Source: Oscillospiraceae bacterium
GTDB taxonomy: Bacteria; Bacillota_A; Clostridia; Oscillospirales; Oscillospiraceae
Length of the DNA: 5,484 nucleotides
Direction of reading: 5' to 3'
Assembly: GCA_017411665.1 (NCBI GenBank)
Contig: JAFQPT010000277.1
Coordinates: 1 to 5,484 of the forward strand
Shown: positions 1 through 5,427 of the stretch, piece after piece
Position numbering within the stretch: the stretch's first letter is position 1
Layout of the letters: each line of letters opens with the position of its first letter
Program-made: the position numbers and the translations under genes
Notes under the pieces: model-generated
Told to the model about the DNA's origin: nothing
What the model saw: the letters and a program-made list of their open reading frames with translations, nothing else
Databases searched by the model: none

Positions 1-30
1 AAAAACATGCGGAAACGTTTGTAAAATCGA

Positions 31-83
31 CCTCTCAGTCATTTTGCTGCGCAAAATGCCAGCTCCCCTTATCGAAGGGGAGC
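31..83. repeat. Double-hairpin intergenic repeat element
   Basis: Two perfect hairpins sit back to back. The first pairs CATTTTGC (40-47) with GCAAAATG (51-58) around a 3-base loop. The second pairs GCTCCCCTT (62-70) with AAGGGGAGC (75-83) around ATCG. The leader CCTCTCAGTC precedes them. From memory, elements with this layout (CTCAGTC leader, variable first hairpin, then a CTCCCC/GGGGAG hairpin) are scattered between genes in many gut Clostridia; only one copy is in this window, so repetition is not shown here. Neither hairpin is followed directly by a T-run on the plus strand, so it is not a textbook terminator. Outer boundaries are uncertain. Confidence 0.6.
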
Positions 84-136
84 CAAGCGCCTCTTTTAAC
101 TCTTCCCTTCAAATTCCGATTTATCTTTCTATGTGA

Positions 137-187
137 TTGGAAGCGTAACTCGTGTTTTCCGCCGCACAAGCGTTACCGTGCTTCCAA
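137..187. repeat. Imperfect long inverted repeat
   Basis: TTGGAAGC (137-144) is the exact reverse complement of GCTTCCAA (180-187). Inside it GTAAC (145-149) pairs with GTTAC (172-176), leaving a 3-base bulge at 177-179, and GTG (152-154) can pair with CAC (165-167). The result is a long stem of about 50 bases with bulges. No T-run follows on either strand and no gene is seen, so its role is unknown. It could be the remnant of a small mobile repeat or of an old terminator. Confidence 0.4.
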
Positions 188-205
188 AACTGTATGTACG
201 AATTG

Positions 206-242
206 AAAAACAGGCACAACGAACATTCGCTGTGCCTGTTTT
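206..242 (-). terminator. Intrinsic terminator of the minus-strand operon
   Basis: AAAACAGGCACA (207-218) pairs perfectly with TGTGCCTGTTTT (231-242), a 12-bp stem. The loop can pair further (CGA 220-222 with TCG 227-229). Read on the minus strand, the stem ends in a run of five T (complement of 206-210). It lies six bases past the GIY-YIG gene stop codon at 249-251, as expected for the end of that operon. The T/A symmetry means it might also stop plus-strand transcripts. Confidence 0.85.
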
Positions 243-248
243 ATGATT

Positions 249-599
249 TCATTGTTGCAGCAATTCCTGCAGCGTGGGATGGTCGAATACATGAAGGGCG
301 AGAAGCTCCTCCCGTTCCAGCACTTCATGGAATCGATGGGGATCTGCTGCCAGCATTCGTTTTTCTTCCGATTTCAGATGCTTAATTGCATACTCCGCTT
401 TGGATGCGACGGAACGGTCGGGAGCAGTCCAGACTGCTGCGAGCTGTTTGGGTGGGCGCAGTGTGGTGTATCGGGCGCCGCCCTTCAGCTGTCCCGTATG
501 CTGACGCATGCGTCTTTGTAAATCGGGGGTGATGCCTGTGTACAGGCTGTCATCGCTGCAAAGCAGCATATACACATAATACATCTTACTGCCATCCAT
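249..599 (-). CDS. Small GIY-YIG domain protein (YhbQ/YazA, UPF0213-like)
   Basis: The 116-residue product is almost entirely one GIY-YIG domain. The half-motifs read YVY (residues 8-10) and YTG (20-22), followed by the DLQRRMRQH stretch with the expected catalytic-region arginine (29/30) and histidine 34. Next come GARYT (41-45) and a helix with AEYAIK (68-73), where Glu69 is the likely metal ligand, then KSEEK (76-80). This layout matches the short single-domain bacterial family that includes E. coli YhbQ and B. subtilis YazA, whose cellular role is poorly defined; DNA cleavage or repair is inferred from the fold. The C-terminal tail after about residue 88 is longer than I expect for the family. 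The ATG at 599 overlaps the upstream gene by 14 bases. An alternative ATG at 584 (111 residues, starting MYYVY) lies one base past the upstream TAA, with GGATGG seven bases before it, and is equally credible. Either start implies translational coupling to the LTA-synthase-like gene. Confidence 0.88.
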   Translation of the reverse strand: MDGSKMYYVYMLLCSDDSLYTGITPDLQRRMRQHTGQLKGGARYTTLRPPKQLAAVWTAPDRSVASKAEYAIKHLKSEEKRMLAADPHRFHEVLEREELLALHVFDHPTLQELLQQ

Positions 600-2574
600 A
601 ATTGTTGACCCATACCTTATCCTTACCGAAGGCCAGATTATAATATGCTGTGGTAAGAATATCACTCGAAATGGTGAACTTGGTTTTGATCATTTGAATC
701 ATATTATCTACATACCCTGCGGGAAGCCGGTCTTCGGGAACCAGATAGCGGATTTCCCCGCTGCTGGCGTTCAGCCATACCTTGTCGGTGTAGAAGCTCT
801 TGTCGATCAAAACAGCCACATGCTCGCCGTCCGAGAATACGTCGGTGCCGGCCAGCATACGGGAGTCATAATCAAATCCCCACAGATTCAAAATGGTGGG
901 CAGGATGTCTACATTGCAGCAGTATTCATCTACGACGATGTTTTCTTCCAGACCGCCAACCCAGAAAATCAAAGTGGACTTATACTTGGAAAAACGGTCG
1001 ATTTCGTAGCCGATGAGCTCAGAATACTGGGCATCGGTCAGACCGTAGGGGAAGTGGTCGCCGGCCAGAACGATGGCGGTCTTGTCTGCTACGCCCTCGT
1101 CCTCCAGACGCTGCAGCAGATATGCCACAGCCTTATCCAGCTCGATATTGCAGCTGAGGAACGCCTTGGCGGGATCGCTGTATTCCAGATCTTTGACCAG
1201 ATCCCAGTTCAGCTCGGCAATGCCGTTGATCCAGCGGTCGTACTTATAGTGACCGGAGAAGGTCATATAGTATGCGTGGAACTGGTCCTGCCCCAGATAG
1301 TCGTCAATGGACTGCTCCATCATTTCCAGGTCGGATGCAGGCCATGCGTTGGTGAAGCGCATGCCGCTGCCTGCAAACTTCATCTGATAGCCGATGTTGG
1401 GGTGGGACTGGTTGCGTCCGTAGTAGCTGCCGTAATAGTTGTGATAGCCGTAGCACTGAATTCCCTTCTGCTCCATGAAAATGTTGCCCAGGGTAAAGGG
1501 CAGATAACTGCCGCGGGATGCATAAAAGCTGGATGCGGACTTGCCGCGGGAGGTGTCGGGATACAGGCCGAAGCACAGAGAATACTCACCGTCTGTGGTG
1601 GTGTTGGGATAGGTGTTATAGTAATTATTGAAGATGATGCCTTCATTTGCCAGCTTATACAAGGTGGGAGTCAGAACGGGGTCAATGGCAGCGGTGGAGA
1701 AGCTTTCCCCGCACAAAACAATCAGATTGTAATCGCTGAGCATACCGGTGTACTCGTTTTTGTTGGTACCTGTCAGACTTGCACAGTAATCGTTGATGGC
1801 AAGCTGCTTTTTGTTTTCGGTCAGTGTGTTCAAGTGGTCGAAGTCGAGTTCCAGAACGTTGTATTCCACAACTTCTTCAACCTCTTCCTGGGGCTGCTCG
1901 GCATAGTAGCCGTTTTCTTCGTCTTCGCGGACGGTCAGCTCCAGACGCATGGCGGTCAGAAGACCGAAGCGGTCGGCAGCCTGGTCGGTGGTGGTGTCCA
2001 CACTGTTATAGAAGTAGTGGTTGGTGAAATAGCCTGTGCCGCCGATGAACAGACAGCAGACTGTAATGACCTGTACCGCAACAGCGGTCAGTGCCAGTCC
2101 CAAGCGGCAGTATTTGCTGCTGCGGTCAAAACCGTGGGGAGCAAGCTTTCTCATGACAATCAGTACCACCAAAGGCACAAACAGCAGGGCCAAGGGCAGC
2201 AGATGCTCCGTCATGGTCAGGAAGGTTTCCTTCCAGAATGCGCCGAGGGCGTCTCCGCCCAGTGCCATCATGGCAAGGGAGTACAAAGAGCCGAATACGG
2301 CGTTGTATACGATTTGGGAGCCGTACAGGAAAATCAGCAGCACGGTCAGCAGAATGCTGACGGGAAAGCTCGCTTTGCGGGGCAGGAAACCTGTGAATAG
2401 GGTGATGACTGCGGCGATGGGAATGCTGAATCCGACCACAAATGCGAATCGGGGTGCGAATTCCGCGAATACCGCTGCGTGAAGCAGGGTTTCAAAAAAT
2501 ACGATGGCGAACAGCCAGTATGCAAATGCGGTAAGGGAATTTTTGAGTGCGTTGCTTGATGAGAGATGTTTCAT
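586..2574 (-). CDS. LTA synthase family protein (membrane sulfatase-fold phosphoglycerol transferase)
   Basis: The 662-residue protein has the LtaS layout. About five hydrophobic membrane segments lie near residues 14-37, 42-63, 70-91, 124-142 and 158-178. A linker with an acidic stretch (217-238) follows, then an extracytoplasmic alkaline-phosphatase/sulfatase-fold domain from about 280. Visible catalytic features are CGES (Glu290, metal ligand), TTDGE with Thr326 as the likely nucleophile (the TSDSE position of S. aureus LtaS), FSGHY (His442) and AGDH (Asp506, His507). The stretch around 378-396 (SYYGRN at 383-388) corresponds to the LtaS substrate pocket, with a tyrosine where I recall a tryptophan. 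LtaS enzymes transfer glycerol phosphate from phosphatidylglycerol to a growing lipoteichoic acid; related enzymes decorate other glycans, so the acceptor is not certain. ATG at 2574 is the only sensible start; its GGAGG lies unusually far upstream. It is the first gene of a two-gene operon and divergent from the other envelope genes here. Confidence 0.9.
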   Translation of the reverse strand: MKHLSSSNALKNSLTAFAYWLFAIVFFETLLHAAVFAEFAPRFAFVVGFSIPIAAVITLFTGFLPRKASFPVSILLTVLLIFLYGSQIVYNAVFGSLYSLAMMALGGDALGAFWKETFLTMTEHLLPLALLFVPLVVLIVMRKLAPHGFDRSSKYCRLGLALTAVAVQVITVCCLFIGGTGYFTNHYFYNSVDTTTDQAADRFGLLTAMRLELTVREDEENGYYAEQPQEEVEEVVEYNVLELDFDHLNTLTENKKQLAINDYCASLTGTNKNEYTGMLSDYNLIVLCGESFSTAAIDPVLTPTLYKLANEGIIFNNYYNTYPNTTTDGEYSLCFGLYPDTSRGKSASSFYASRGSYLPFTLGNIFMEQKGIQCYGYHNYYGSYYGRNQSHPNIGYQMKFAGSGMRFTNAWPASDLEMMEQSIDDYLGQDQFHAYYMTFSGHYKYDRWINGIAELNWDLVKDLEYSDPAKAFLSCNIELDKAVAYLLQRLEDEGVADKTAIVLAGDHFPYGLTDAQYSELIGYEIDRFSKYKSTLIFWVGGLEENIVVDEYCCNVDILPTILNLWGFDYDSRMLAGTDVFSDGEHVAVLIDKSFYTDKVWLNASSGEIRYLVPEDRLPAGYVDNMIQMIKTKFTISSDILTTAYYNLAFGKDKVWVNNYGWQ

Positions 2575-2589
2575 GGGTGCTAAGGGGGT

Positions 2590-2594
2590 CCTCC
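2590..2594 (-). promoter_or_regulatory. Distant Shine-Dalgarno of the LTA-synthase-like gene
   Basis: On the minus strand GGAGG is clear but stands 15 bases before the ATG at 2574, roughly twice the usual spacing. No ATG, GTG or TTG lies in frame at normal spacing, so the annotated start stands. The long spacing may lower the initiation rate. Confidence 0.55.
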
Positions 2595-2699
2595 AAAAAA
2601 TATGGGTGTGCGTGGTTATGTTGAGAAAACAGATGCTTCTATGATAAAATGCACTGTTTTCATGAAATTATCGGTGAATCAAAAAGAATCCAATCAAAA

Positions 2700-2728
2700 A
2701 TTATATACCTGATGAAAGTAGAAAACAA
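2700..2728 (-). promoter_or_regulatory. Sigma-A-type promoter candidate for the minus-strand operon
   Basis: On the minus strand TTGTTT (complement of 2723-2728) is followed after exactly 17 bases by a perfect TATAAT (complement of 2700-2705). Transcription would start near 2692, giving a leader of about 118 bases before the ATG at 2574. The -10 is consensus and the -35 matches three of six bases. It is the best minus-strand candidate in the intergenic region. Confidence 0.55.
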
Positions 2729-2764
2729 TAGTCTTTCTGCGGGAAATTCGATTTTTTCTTGTGG

Positions 2765-2774
2765 GTTTATAAAC
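2765..2774. promoter_or_regulatory. Perfect 10-bp palindrome, possible operator
   Basis: GTTTATAAAC is its own reverse complement and lies between the two divergent promoter candidates, about 19 bases upstream of the plus-strand -35 and about 37 upstream of the minus-strand -35. The position suits a dimeric regulator acting on both operons, but the region is AT-rich and short palindromes arise by chance. No regulator gene is in the window. Confidence 0.3.
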
Positions 2775-2792
2775 AAAGATGATAAAACAGTC

Positions 2793-2821
2793 TTGAGAAA
2801 TGGGCGATACGGTGGTATATT
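2793..2821 (+). promoter_or_regulatory. Sigma-A-type promoter for the plus-strand envelope operon
   Basis: TTGAGA (2793-2798) and TATATT (2816-2821) are separated by exactly 17 bases, with four and five of six consensus matches respectively. Transcription would start near 2828, leaving a leader of about 57 bases before the ATG at 2885. No other promoter of this quality precedes the plus-strand genes, which are closely spaced, so it probably drives all three. Confidence 0.65.
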
Positions 2822-2870
2822 TATTGTGACTAACCTTTTGTTCGTTCTGCGAAGTAAGGTGGACATACGC

Positions 2871-2875
2871 AAAGG
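2871..2875 (+). promoter_or_regulatory. Ribosome binding site that decides the start at 2885
   Basis: AAAGG abuts an ATG at 2876, too close to serve it, but stands nine bases before the in-frame ATG at 2885. That spacing favours the later start and removes three residues (MRC) from the longer reading. Confidence 0.55.
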
Positions 2876-2884
2876 ATGAGATGC

Positions 2885-3181
2885 ATGGACAATACTCTGC
2901 AACTGGATGCTGTGGAAGGAAAGAAGCCTTCTGTTTTCAAGCGCATTTTTATGGTACTGCTGGTTACGGCGATGCTGCTGGCAGGTACTGTTTATATGGC
3001 GGGGTTTGTATTGATTAAAGGACCTTCTGCGTATGCCGGGCATGAGTTTATCAGAGCGGTGCAGGATGATGAAGTTTTGAGTCTGCTGCCCAAGCTGTAT
3101 CTGACCGAGTGGGAAATTCAAGAGATTATTGCAGCGGGAGAAACGCCCGTACAATTTTCCTTGTATCCTGCAGCCAAGTAA
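2885..3181 (+). CDS. Small single-pass membrane protein of unknown function
   Basis: The 98-residue product has a short charged N-terminus, a basic cluster (KRIF, residues 19-22) and one strong hydrophobic segment at about 20-44. About 54 residues follow, probably outside the cell. The exported part begins IKGPSAYAGHEF and continues into LLPKLYLTEWEIQEII (67-82). From memory this GPS...F...LP.LYL...EI pattern resembles the segment just after the N-terminal anchor of phosphodiester glycosidase (NAGPA-type) exopolysaccharide proteins in Clostridia; here the catalytic domain is absent and the protein ends soon after. There is no lipobox or cysteine. Only nine bases separate it from the next gene, which has its own AGGAGG, so the two are surely co-transcribed. 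The start at 2885 was chosen over 2876 by ribosome-binding-site spacing. Its function is not known; a partner or anchor for the following protein is possible. Confidence 0.75.
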   Translation: MDNTLQLDAVEGKKPSVFKRIFMVLLVTAMLLAGTVYMAGFVLIKGPSAYAGHEFIRAVQDDEVLSLLPKLYLTEWEIQEIIAAGETPVQFSLYPAAK

Positions 3182-3190
3182 GGAGGCCAT

Positions 3191-4252
3191 ATGAAAGCGG
3201 AAAAGAAAAAGCTCGCATTTGGCGGACTTCTTGCCATTTATATCACGGTAATGCTTACTGTGATTCTGGCGGCACTGGCTTTCTGGTGGCACTATTTGTC
3301 TTGCTATGAAGCCAACCGCATTGAAGGGGTCATGGATGCGTACATGACAGAAACGCTGCCCGAACAGCTGCAGAAGGAAATCGAGACCTACAGTATTTCT
3401 GCCCAGGCAGGCTATCAGTCCGCTGAGGAAATTACTGCGATTCTGGCAGAAAAACTGGGCGGTGACAACTGGTACTATCGCGTCAATCGCACAAAGACGG
3501 CATCAGACAGAACAGTGTACAATCTGTACAGCGGTGAATATATTGTGGGTGAAGCGGTTTTGTACCGCGTAGAACCCAAGCCCGAGGATTTGGGGTTTGC
3601 TTCCTGGATGGCTCCTGAGGTGACGCTGGATTTGGCGCAGTTCGGGCATACAGTTATGGTTACCGCGCCTTATGGCTGCCGGGTATCCATCAACGGTGTG
3701 CCTGTGGGCGACAGCGAGGTTACGGAAACCATCGGCTTGTATCCCCAGCTGGCGGATTACGAAACCTTGATCACCGAACCCAATCAACTGCTGGTGTACA
3801 CCATTGACAATACCTATGTGGATGTTGCGGTGGAATTCTCCGAAGGCTACAGCATGGTCAAGGATGAGCACGCAGATAATTTTTATGCGCTGCCCATCTG
3901 CGAGGATGCAATGGCGGAAGAGCTGATTGAATATTGTAAGAGCTTTGTACGTGCCCATACGGATTACACCTATAACAAGGTTGCTTTGTGGGCGGTACAG
4001 AATCATATTGTTCCCGACAGTGCACTGTATCAGGAACTGACTGCCTCCTCCAGCGGCATTAAATGGGGGCACGGCATTCATGCCAAAATTCAGACGCTGG
4101 ACATTAAAAACTTTACATATTATGGAAACGTTATCACTTGTGAAGCGTCTTATTCCATGAAAACAGATGAAGGAGACCGCAGCGAAACTATGAAGATTTT
4201 GCTGGTAAACAGTATTCTGGGCTGGCGCGTCATCCATCGAGAAATTCTTTGA
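3191..4252 (+). CDS. Membrane-anchored extracytoplasmic protein, TcaA-like layout, function unknown
   Basis: The 353-residue protein starts with a lysine-rich cytoplasmic tip (residues 2-7) and one membrane segment at about 10-34. The rest is soluble and probably extracytoplasmic. Residues 40-130 form a mixed helical/beta region. Residues 151-215 look like a small beta-sandwich with the phrase VTAPYGCRVSINGVPVG, as seen in PEGA-like modules. Residues 240-353 (EYCKSFVRAHTDYTY to the GWRVIHREI end) have the helix-then-curved-sheet pattern and closing W-R-V strand typical of NTF2-like domains. Anchor, beta modules and terminal NTF2-like domain recall the staphylococcal TcaA type of envelope protein, but this is a layout-level impression and not a homology call. 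There is no enzyme motif, so a structural or binding role is likelier. The start follows AGGAGG (3181-3186), which overlaps the upstream stop codon by one base. It sits between a small membrane protein and a GT2-GtrA fusion in one operon. Confidence 0.8.
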   Translation: MKAEKKKLAFGGLLAIYITVMLTVILAALAFWWHYLSCYEANRIEGVMDAYMTETLPEQLQKEIETYSISAQAGYQSAEEITAILAEKLGGDNWYYRVNRTKTASDRTVYNLYSGEYIVGEAVLYRVEPKPEDLGFASWMAPEVTLDLAQFGHTVMVTAPYGCRVSINGVPVGDSEVTETIGLYPQLADYETLITEPNQLLVYTIDNTYVDVAVEFSEGYSMVKDEHADNFYALPICEDAMAEELIEYCKSFVRAHTDYTYNKVALWAVQNHIVPDSALYQELTASSSGIKWGHGIHAKIQTLDIKNFTYYGNVITCEASYSMKTDEGDRSETMKILLVNSILGWRVIHREIL

Positions 4253-4258
4253 CGGAAT

Positions 4259-4282
4259 AATCGTTCCCGTTTCGGGATGATT
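4259..4282 (+). repeat. Intergenic hairpin just before the GT2-GtrA ribosome binding site
   Basis: AATCG (4259-4263) plus TCCCG (4265-4269) pair with CGGGA (4273-4277) plus TGATT (4278-4282) around a TTT loop, with one bulged T at 4264 and one G-T pair. It fills most of the 43-base gap after the stop at 4250-4252 and ends one base before the AGAGG site (4284-4288). It lacks a T-run, so a full terminator is unlikely. It may tune expression or mRNA stability between the two genes. Confidence 0.5.
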
Positions 4283-4295
4283 TAGAGGTATTAAT

Positions 4296-5369
4296 ATGAA
4301 AAACTATAAAACCGATGTGACCATCGTTTTGCCGTCTCTGGACCCGGATGAAAAGTTTCTGGGCGTGGTGACCGGTTTGGTTGATGCGGGATTTGAAGAT
4401 ATTGTATGCGTAAACGATGGCAGCAAGCCGGAAAATGTGCATTGGTTTGAAAAGGCGGCTGCAATGGGTGCTTATGTATTGACCCATGAAGTGAACATGG
4501 GTAAGGGCAGGGCGCTGAAGGATGCCTTTGCATTTGTCAGCGCAAACCGTCCCGAGTCTCACGGCGTTGTTACCATTGACGGCGACGGTCAGCATCTACT
4601 GCAGGATATCATTGCTTGTGCGAAGGCAATGCTGGAGCATGAGGATAAGGTCATCATGGGCTGCAGAGACTTCAATGCACCCGATATCCCCGCAAGAAGC
4701 CGCGGCGGCAACAAATTCACGTCCAATCTGTTCAAATACGGCTGCGGAATCATCCTGTCCGATACCCAGACAGGTTTGCGTGCCATTCCCAAGCAGTATC
4801 TGGATGCTTTCTGCGAAATCAAGGGCGAACGATTTGAGTATGAAACCAACATGCTCCTGCAAATGAAGAGCAGGAAAATTGAATTTGTGGAAGTACCCAT
4901 CGCCACGGTTTATGAAGGGGAAAATGAAGGGTCTCACTTCCGTCCCATTGTGGACTCCTACAAAATCATGAAGCTGATTTTCATTTACATGCTCGGCACC
5001 TTTTTTCGCTACATGATTTCCGCAGGTACCTCCTTTGTACTGGACTTGGGCATCTACTATTTGGCGCTGCAGTTTGGTCACGTGTCTATTTTGACGGCAA
5101 CCGTCATTGCCCGTGTGATTTCTTCCTTCTATAACTTCAATATGAATCGGAAGATGGTATTCAAGAGTGAGGACGGCTACACCAAAACCATGGTACGATA
5201 TTATGCACTGTGCGTGGTTCAGATGCTGGCTTCCGCAGGTCTGGTGAGCGCGGTTAAGAGCCTGATTCCCGGCGGCGCATTCATCGCGACGGTCATCAAG
5301 GGCTGCGTGGACACCTGCCTGTTCGTCATCAGCTACCAGATTCAGAAGCGCTGGGTATTTAAAAATTGA
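4296..5369 (+). CDS. Family 2 glycosyltransferase (polyprenyl-phosphate glycosyltransferase type) fused to a GtrA domain
   Basis: The 357-residue protein has two parts. Residues 6-225 are a GT-A fold family 2 glycosyltransferase of the dolichyl/bactoprenyl-phosphate sugar synthase type: TIVLPSLD at the first strand, VNDGS (39-43), NMGKGRALKDAF (67-78), the metal and nucleotide-sugar motif IDGDGQH (94-100), SDTQTGLRAI (155-164) and FEYETNMLL (180-188). The EVPI...TVY...SHFRPIVDS stretch (199-221) is typical of this subgroup. Residues 236-355 are a GtrA domain with about four membrane segments (237-257, 264-282, 300-318, 326-347) and the NFNMNRKMVF signature (280-289); the C-terminal KRWVF also fits. 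The expected role is to load a sugar onto undecaprenyl phosphate in the cytoplasm, while the GtrA part is linked to moving it across the membrane. Sugar identity cannot be read. AGAGG (4284-4288) lies seven bases before the ATG. It is the last gene of the operon, followed by a strong terminator. Confidence 0.92.
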   Translation: MKNYKTDVTIVLPSLDPDEKFLGVVTGLVDAGFEDIVCVNDGSKPENVHWFEKAAAMGAYVLTHEVNMGKGRALKDAFAFVSANRPESHGVVTIDGDGQHLLQDIIACAKAMLEHEDKVIMGCRDFNAPDIPARSRGGNKFTSNLFKYGCGIILSDTQTGLRAIPKQYLDAFCEIKGERFEYETNMLLQMKSRKIEFVEVPIATVYEGENEGSHFRPIVDSYKIMKLIFIYMLGTFFRYMISAGTSFVLDLGIYYLALQFGHVSILTATVIARVISSFYNFNMNRKMVFKSEDGYTKTMVRYYALCVVQMLASAGLVSAVKSLIPGGAFIATVIKGCVDTCLFVISYQIQKRWVFKN

Positions 5370-5393
5370 GAGTTCTTTTGAAGAGAATAAAAC

Positions 5394-5427
5394 AACAGAG
5401 CGTATCCGAATGATACGCTCTGTTTTT
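5394..5427 (+). terminator. Strong intrinsic terminator of the plus-strand operon
   Basis: AACAGAGCGTATC (5394-5406) pairs perfectly with GATACGCTCTGTT (5412-5424) around a five-base CGAAT loop, and a run of five T (5423-5427) follows. It begins 24 bases after the GT2-GtrA stop codon. An A-rich stretch precedes the stem (AATAAAAC), so weak action on the minus strand is possible. Confidence 0.93.

Noticed and set aside
31..83. Double hairpin as the start of a CRISPR array
   Set aside because: The two palindromes differ in sequence and adjoin each other, with no spaced identical repeats.
152..521. Two overlapping plus-strand frames of 77 and 92 codons at the left end
   Set aside because: They cross the terminator hairpin and the antisense strand of the GIY-YIG gene, and show no coding signal.
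694..2400. A 568-codon plus-strand open frame opposite the LTA-synthase-like gene
   Set aside because: It is the antisense shadow of a gene with clear catalytic motifs. Its translation is low-complexity (V, G, Q, I rich), with no domain and no convincing ribosome binding site.
2621..2648. TTGAGA-16-GATAAA as a second plus-strand promoter
   Set aside because: The -10 is weak and the leader would be over 200 bases; the pair at 2793-2821 is clearly better.
2649..2879. A 76-codon plus-strand frame in the divergent intergenic region
   Set aside because: It runs through both promoter candidates, lacks a ribosome binding site, and its translation looks random.
2660..3292. A 210-codon minus-strand frame across the intergenic region and the small membrane protein gene
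   Set aside because: It covers promoter DNA and the antisense of two supported genes. The translation is rich in R, H, Q and S with no domain pattern.
3503..4237. A 244-codon minus-strand open frame opposite the 353-residue protein gene
   Set aside because: Its translation shows no recognisable family. The plus-strand gene has a perfect AGGAGG, a membrane anchor and operon spacing.
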